Position numbers and translations under genes: made by a program. 64,000 bases of DNA from Blastobasis lacticolella (Eukaryota; Arthropoda; Insecta; Lepidoptera; Blastobasidae), in NCBI GenBank assembly GCA_905147135.1, contig LR990053.1:7080501-7144500 (forward strand). The letters run 5' to 3'. Of the stretch, positions 40,701 through 49,700 are shown piece by piece; the first letter of the stretch is position 1, and every line of letters starts with the position of its first letter. The notes beneath the pieces are model-generated. The model was not told where the DNA came from and did not search any database. It was given only the letters and a program-made list of their open reading frames with translations.

Positions 40701-43700
40701 TCTCAATCGGGTGAGGGTTTTTTTAATGCTAGTTTGAACTATACTGTGTTATGTTTTTGTATCAGCAATGAAGTGTTTATCTGTCTATCTAGTTAGGCAG
40801 GAATTTAACAGCCATCTTAGCTGCGGCCGAAGATGAAGCCTGTCATCAGCTGATGATTTGAAACACATTGAAGTGCATTTTCACCACTGACCTCCAATAA
40901 TACAATATGCTGGACTGGCTTTTGATAGGGTAATATGGAAGAAATTTGAAAATCGCCATTTTGGCGATGCCAGCAGCAACGAGCGTACTTGTAACTTAAA
41001 AATGCCAAATACCATGACGGCCATTTGTCAACAAGTGTCAATATTACTTCTTTGAAAATTGGCATTTAGGCGCTAACTTATAACTTAAAAATGACAAATA
41101 CCACGACGGTCATTTATCAACAAGTGTCAATTTTACTTTCTGGTACCTTCGTTTGGGAGGGGCACCTAACGATTAGAAGTATATAGGTACCAGAAAGCCA
41201 TTACAGATTTTCACAAATTAACAAGGTAGCACAACCTCCTCGTGGTTGAAAACTTAAATTACGTACCGCACACTATTCCCGAACAAACTCCCAAAATTTC
41301 AATTAATTCGAATTGAGTCTAGGTCAAAAGTACCTGCCGACCGGGCTATTAAGGTCCAAGCGATACTTCACCCCGGGGCAGCGCCTGCTGCTGTACAAGG
41401 CACAGGTGCGGCCTCATATGGAGTATTGTTCCCATCTTTGGGCCGGCGAAACTGCCGACCTGCTAAATCCTCTGGACTCCGTACAGAGACGCGCCGTACG
41501 AATTGTCGATGATCCCATACAAACAAGCAAGTTAGAACCACTGGCTAACCGAAGGGACTTTGGCTCCCTGTGTGTGTTCTATCGGCTGTACAATGGGGAG
41601 TATTCCGAGGAACTTTTTGATCTGGTGCCCACAGCACAATTCCGCCATCGCACCACCCGCCGTGAGCTGGGTGCTCATCCCCACTACATAGACCCTCTGT
41701 TGATCACCACGCGAAGGTTTGAAAGAACGTTTCTCGCTCGTACGATTCGGATGTGGAATGAGCTCCCAGCCACAGTGTTTTCTTTGGACTATGACGTGGG
41801 ATCGTTCAAGAGGTATATTAGAGGTCTCTTCAGAGGCGGGCAACGCATTGGTGACTCCCCTGGTGTTGCTGATGTCCATAGGCGGCGGTGACCACTTTCC
41901 ATCATGTGGCCCGCATGCCTGTTTGTCTGCCGCATAACATAAAAAAATGACAATAATGATGTTTGTTCTTTCCTCCCAGGTCGGCGGTGCGAACGGCGGT
42001 GGGCTGCTAGCGGTGGCCACAGCACGCGAAGTGCAAGAAATGGATGTCTCCCTGCTGCTACGAGGCGGCGCCTCCTGGGCCGAAGACGAGTGCGAGGTAA
42101 ACTCACCTTTATGTTCACCACTAGACGGATGCCTCTCCTACTACTGCTGTGTCGGCCACTAAGCCTTCGCTTCCTTTGTATTACAAGCTTTTATTTAACT
42201 TGCACTGTTCATATGTAAGTAAGTTTCCCGTTAAAATTTGCAAACCATTTTCAATTTTCAAGATTACATTGCAAGTAGTTAACCACTAACACGGTTATAT
42301 CACCTAAAGAGGGGTGAAGAAAGTAGCACACTATACCAAACTTTGTGAAATTGTGGCAGAGGCTAATGACAACTTATGACATGGTTTTTTAACTCTACCA
42401 GGTGGATCTCATGGGGCTAGCCTCCGACCCAGCCACGCTGCCGGACACCGGGTTCTTGCTCATACAGCACCAAGACAAGTAAGAAAACATTCTGTTTTAA
42501 GCTTCATCGGCTGAAATTCAATGAATTAATTATATTAGAAACTTATAGAGGTTATTTGAACATGGACTTATTTTGTTTCTTTCTCGGAAAACGGAGTTTA
42601 CGCGTACCTATTTTAACCGTGACGTCACGGTTTTGTGACATCTCTTTTATTAGAAATTTCAAACGTTAATATCTTGATTATTTTGAAATATATCGTTGCT
42701 AATCGTTATGAAAAATTCAGTTATTTTGTCTATTATAAAGATGGTCATCATCATCAGTCTATACTAGTGTACTGGTTGTAAGCCTCCCCCTACTCTATGC
42801 CCTCTGTCCCCGGCTCGCCGCAGCCAGTCCCACCCGCAAATCATCACTCCACCGTAACCCGAGTTCGTCTGGAGCTACACTAGGAACTTCTAAACAACAC
42901 AAGATAAACCCATCGCATTTGAGCTCGTTTGACTAGTCTTAACGAATACTCCCTGATCGTAGAGCACCTGTTAATATTACCAATGGTTCCACCTGACAGG
43001 CCCAACAACGGTTCCGTTCCCGGCACCGGCAACAGTTCGCCACTGAACCCCAACGCGCCGGCCATGCCCGTCGGGATGGCCAGCCAGACCGGCCGCGGGG
43101 CTAGCGTTGTGAGTATACTATATGGCCCTAGGGCGGGAATATGGGAAATATGTACTCGGATAATGCCTATTGCCCTCAGCTGCGGTCACTGCTTACCATC
43201 GGGATGATATTGCCACTTTGGTGGTTAAAAAAGAAAGTTCACAAGACAACGGCATCTCCATATGGGATTTTATGAAGTTTGGAAAACGTTTGATTGCCAA
43301 AATGGGGTGCTCGATAATTATGGTGGACTAATTACTAGTCTTAATTAATTACTGGTGATGCTTTTAATGATAATTACGTTGGTTGAATTGGAATGGATAT
43401 GTATGTATGTATTTATGCTGTGTGACGTAATTTATATCGTATTTATTTTTCAGGATAGTACATACAGTCGGGAGATTTGAATGTCTCACCTCCGTCATAT
43501 GTGATTTGGCGGCGTTTAAATAGTAAACTGTTTTAGCCATGCCCTTATATCTGTAGAACACAAATCCATGGGTAAAACAGTAACACCGTCAAATTATATA
43601 ATAACGGCATGTGGCTTCAAATCTGCCGACTACGTATAATTAATTATTTTATTTTATTTTAAGTACTATAACTACACTACTTTTATTATACTATATTTTA

Positions 43701-46700
43701 TTATTGGATTTTTATTAAATGAACAAAGTAACTAACAATATAACTTATTTATTTTGTAAAATAACATACACGAGTGGGCTTACAGAATAAATAACATGCA
43801 ACAAAATATACATTACATTGTTTAATGGTACTTAACCTACTAATTACAATATTACCAGGATAACCAACAGTTTACTTACACTGATTCCCTGCGGGTGACT
43901 GAATGTTGTAAATAATACGGTCCACAGCTGGAGCGGCGGACAAGCCTAAAGCCATCTGGCCTCGAGGCGTACATAGTCACCGTATGTTGACGACTGTCAC
44001 TAATGCACTAACTATGAGGCGCGCTCGACGAACCGGTGTACACTGCAGTTCTTCAAACACATCTATACATGCCATACTCTACGTTAACGCACTCGAAATA
44101 AGGGTCTATTTTGCTTAAAAGCGATACGTAATCTAAAAACGAGCAATGTTACAAATTAGTGAATATTTTATTTGTAATATTAAAATTAAAATAACGATTT
44201 GTGTATGCACTGCAGTAGGCACGTTTCACTCGTTCGTCGAGCGTGGCGGGTGCACAAAATGGTGTGGGTAATGTGATGTATCGTCCGCCGCGTGTTGCGT
44301 GTTGCCTGGGCAGCGCTTCGCTCGCTATACTGTACTCTGTCCTTCTTACGACCTTCCTCTTACGCTGAACAGAGAGAGATGTGTAGAGTTGCGCTGTAAA
44401 TAAGTGTAATAACGACGTCTGGTTTTGGTAGTTCGTTTACTTACAATGACGCTCACAAATGAGGAATATATACCCTTACGGGGTGCCAATCGGCTACCGC
44501 GACTGTTCAACGGTTCATGGTCACCCTCGCATCGCCAACGATTTTAAAGGGCACACCTAATGAGAGTAACGAGTGATGAGCTCGTTGTCGAATGAGGTGT
44601 CACAAAGTCAATGAGGGTAGACAGGGTTTGTGTGAATGTATGTGTGAGTGCGTGCGTGTAACGGAGTGTTGGTCGCAGGTAAAGGGGCTACAGTTCCCGG
44701 GGTGCCACGACGCGAAATACTGTCGGCTGGTGCTGCATCGCTCCAAGCTTCTCATGAGACCGGTCAGTGAGTGCCCTAGACCTCCACGGCCACAGCTAGC
44801 ACCGACTCCCAACACTGTTATTATTTACTGCCATCCCTTTTAGCAGCGCCATCTAGCTACATCAACGTATTCATTTTGAGTTGCTCATCGTGGTACGAAC
44901 TGTCTTCTGTTTTTTTTTTCGACACCGTTTTCAGATCTTCATTTCCTCACCTCGTTGTTTCATCAACGCAATCTGTACTTTTTTCTTTTTTATACTATTA
45001 ATGTCTCTGTTCTATGCACATGGATGTGTTCGAATTTCCTCAAGAGTTTTCTTTCTTTTTGTTATGATTATTCGTTGTACGCTAGTTGTATTTTTCCTTT
45101 TACTTTCGTCATCGTGTCAGTTTATTTTGAGAGTAGATGTTTACGATTATGTTTTCCTATGCGTTAAATAAGTGTTGTTTTAATTTCTTTGTTTGTGCTG
45201 TCTGTTTGGTAGTACGACCATAGCATGCTCTGTTTAATGTGTAACCGTATTTTCTAATCTATTATTTAGTGTACTTCTGTTTAGTAAAATGTGCCGTCCT
45301 TTGGTGACGCTTTGGTATCACGGATTTCTTTTGATAGCACATGTTATGTAGTTATGTTCCTGTCGTTAAGTTCGTCGAAATTGACATATTTTTATGTGTA
45401 GGTGCTGAAACACAAGATCGATAATATCAAACGGATGGCTGCGCATCCGACACAACCACTTTGTGAGTATACTTCAATTCTTATTGTCAATTCTAGATTT
45501 ACAGATTATCTAAGGGACCAATTTGTTTGATTACATTTAAAATTGAGGTCTAAGAAGCCCAGAGTGAATAAAAATACAATAATAATCATCTTGGCGTCAA
45601 TATACCGTGTGTGGTAGAATCAAGTATTCGGCAGATTATTTAATTACACTAGATCGAATGCTGTCTGACCTCTGTGCCAGGTAGAATCAAGTATTCGGCA
45701 GATTATTTAATTACACTAGATCGAATGCTGTCTGACCTCTGTGCCATGTTATCAGAGGAACCTGACCAGATTATATCATGTTTATACACATTAAGTCGCC
45801 TGAATGTGCACGATAATGTCTTTTACTGTAAGAGCATTGATTAGTATAAAATTTACGTAAATACGTAACTCAGAAAAAGACATTAAAATCGATACCACTG
45901 GATTACAAGGCCGCTCGCCATTACGCCATCGTCGCTTTGAGGGAATGAATAAAATACTTCATTTAAAAAAAAGAAAATTGAAATTAAGTAGTTTAATAAA
46001 GATTTAAAACGCAACGAAAGTTTAAGACGCACCCTCTCGCCGGGTATTATTTAGAGCGGCTCATACTGTTGACCCTTTATTACTAAAATAATTCTGCTAG
46101 GTCGGATGGAAGTTACACAATAGAGATCTTAATCATCGTCTCAACCCTTATTTCTTATAACTACAAGAGCATACTCGTTCTTACCATCTAAGTTCATCGT
46201 CATCATCTCAGCCGAAGGACATTGCGCGATATAGACCTCTCAAGCCTTTTTACCATTTCTGAAATAAAACAACCACGAAATTACTGCATGGTACGATATT
46301 GGGTGGGGCTTTCAAGAATTGAGCCTTTACCTTTCTCGAAGGCTGGCAACACATTCGCGACGTGCTTGGTATTGCGGATGACCATGGGGGGCGGTGCTCA
46401 CTTACCGTCATGTGACCTTGCTCGTCTCACATTCGACCCTTTATGATAAAACGTAGGGGCGATTTTAACATTGCCAATAAAAACCCCATCCCGCCAGACC
46501 TGACCGGCGGTGCCGACGGCTCGGTCCAACTCTGGGAATGGGGTCACCCGTCCTGCGTGTGGTCACCTCGAGCGCCCGGCGCCTTCGCCAAGGTGACCCG
46601 CGTGCGGTTCTCTGACTACGGGAACAAGTTCGCGGCGGCCGACGCCGATGGGAACCTGGCTATGTGGCAGCTGCATCCGTCCACGTCGCAGACCGTACAA

Positions 46701-49700
46701 GCAGGACAAACGCATGCATCGCCACGGCCGTTCTTTGTGAGTTCTACTTGTTATTCTTTTTGTTTTTAGTTGTTGTGTAAACAAGCCGCGATCTAAGTTG
46801 GTGGTAAGTGACGATGCGGCCGAAAATGGAGCATGCCTGTCTAAAGGGCGCCACAGACTAACAGTTCGCCTGCAGTCTCTGGTCGTATCCGGCGGCCTGC
46901 TGTCCTAGGCCAATAACGTCTACACACTAAAGCGATTATTGCCTGCCGGTAATGGCCTGTCGCCACCTCTGCGACAACACACTAGCAGTTCGAAATCGTC
47001 AGTTTTTCAACAGTCGGCATTGGTCGGAAAGCCAAGGTGTTGCCAACTTTATTTTAACGAATCCACAAATTGTTGTATGTCACTAAATTTGGTGATCCCT
47101 CAAACCACCAGAACACCAATAACAGTATGGCAGGCAGAATATAATACCTGAATAAAATTTTAAAATAAAACAACAATATTGTGATTTATATTATAAAACT
47201 ATAATTTATTTTTGTAAAGTGCCTACTAAAAAAATAATTGTAAAAAGGCGAAACGTCTTCGGAAGAATCAGCTTCTACGATTTCTGTTTTCGCACGATAC
47301 ATTTCCTTAGCTATTTTAGCTATAATTTAAATTATTCAAGAAATTGACAAACTAGTTACCACTAAAACTAAAAGTCTGCTAAAAGGTAAGTCTAAACTCT
47401 ATATTAGTCTAAGATCTAATGGCAATTCCACTGAGTTGGCAAAACTGCCAAAAAGTCCAACAAGGTGTAAAACATGAAAGTGAAGGCGCTGAAATGACGG
47501 TTGTCAGACCGCGCGTGCAGACTACCTGCTAATTTGTGATTATTTGGCCTCAAGGCCACGGACTGTCCGGCCGATATCTGTCAGCGGCAACACACTCTCA
47601 GTTCGTATTAGTCATCAGTCCAGACTGACGATTAATTTACAGACTTATATCGTCCGGCGAACTGTTAATCTGTGGCGCCCTTTACAGCCTATTCACTCTA
47701 GCCTTGAAGGCGTCCAGACTATAATGTTCAGAGAACACACTCGTAGGCAACGCGTTCGATTTCTTAGCCGTACGCATTATAAAGGTTGAACTAGAGCGGC
47801 TCGTGCTGCTCGAGCTGGAAGATCAACAAAATAAGGATGAAGCGCTCGCCCGGATCGCGTCTCCCAAAGGACATTTTAACCTACCTGAGACGTAAAAACA
47901 CGGTCTTGGTATCTGGATCTTCAACCCTAACTTCTATAACATAGGAGGCGATTTTTCTTTTTTCCAAAACAGCAGAAACTGAAGCCGTGACTCAGTCTGA
48001 GTCGCACGCAGCGTCATCATGGTAAGTGATAAAGTGACTGTCCACATGGTACTACGCGGTAACTGTCAACCGTAACAGGTGCGCGATGAATTTCATAAAT
48101 ACAATCTAAATTCAATTATTTTATTTTATTTTCAGACTCACCAATGTCACAGTAAAGGAATTAGCGATTTCGTTTTCCTCGGGTCGTGCAGTTTAGTTGC
48201 TACCGGTAACTATTTTAGATTAGCTATTTAATTTTATGAGGTTTCTCATTGTCGAATCAATAATCCACAATGTTTAATTCGTTTCAGCCGGTCACAGTTC
48301 GGAGAGTAAAAACGTGGCAGTTTGGGACACTTTGATGCCGACCAAGAAGGCGTTAGTTGTTTGTGAGTATTCTATTTTTATCCAGGGTAATGATGATTAT
48401 ATCATCTAGGAAACTTCTCTGTCTCTCTCTTTTACCCTTATGATTATTTTCCAATAACTAATGGCGGAATACACCGGACCAAGGAAACATAATGTATAAT
48501 GTACTCAAATATTTCTTAAACTTGTGGAGTCTTTAACAATGATGTTCTTAAAATGCGTCTTAGGCAATCTTCACATTGGCTGCATTTGGCATTTGTTTCA
48601 CAGATCACAGTCATGTATCTCGAGTTTAAGGTAGATTAAGCTAAAATAGGTGATGACTGCTACTGAGCATGTAATATTTACGAACAAAATATGAAATTAG
48701 CCTTATAACTATGACGAAAATTAAAAAGGATATTACAATCGGCCTATTTTAATGATTATTGTCTTATGTCTTTCACGCAAAATCGAGTTTGCGTGTACTT
48801 AAAATGGGAATTCAAAACCGCTATGTTATGGTTTTCTGATTAGGAATTTCAAAAGTTCAAAGGCCTTGCTTATCATTTTTAAAAGACATTAAAAAACGAA
48901 TTTAGTTGTGCTGTTTTTCGTTAAGCAAAACTCTATCAAATGAAGTTAGTAATTAAAAATTCAGCCACCATCACTTTTGCACATAATGCTCGTGGAAGAA
49001 ATTTCATGTACCAAACCTTATAACCTCCTCCCCCCACCAGCATGGACATGCCACGAGGGCGGCGCGGCGTGCGTAGTGTGGGCGGGCTCGGGCGGCGCCC
49101 TAGTCTCGTGCGGACGTCGTGGGGACGTGCTAGTGTGGGACTTACGCGCACGCGCAGTTCGGCACCGCTTGCACGCCCACCACGCGCCCATCAAGTGCGT
49201 GGCGTTGGAACCGAGGGAAGATCTGTACGCGATCGGGACGGCTGATGGGGATATTAAGGTGGGTGACGTCTTTAGACTAGATCTTGAATCATTAACGTCA
49301 ATGCAGGATGATCTCTACTCGCTTGGAACGGGTGACAGCAATGTCAGTGTCACCATTGACTCTAGAAGCACTATATGTTCGTGGTATGGACCAGGGGCTC
49401 TATTTTTGAAACGCTCGATCGATCGATTTTCGGTATGAATAATTCAATGTTTTTTTAACAATACCAACAAGAGTATAGTTCAAAAATAGAAAAAATCTGC
49501 AGCATGCATCAAAATATCGAATTTTTCATGACGAAAATTAAAATTGAAAACCGATCGAATCGAGGCAAGCGATTCAAGAATATGACCTCAGATCTTATTT
49601 CTCGCGCACCACGCACCCATCACGTGCATCGCGCTGGAATCGCGCGCTTTTGAAACTATTGAAACATCTGACGGAGATATCGTTAGCGTTAAGCCTAGCC

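Noticed and set aside
47974..48019. Exon-like segment with AACAG acceptor and GTAAGT donor before DmX exon 42
   Set aside because: In the required phase it meets TGA after five codons, and exon 41 joins exon 42 directly with conserved sequence.
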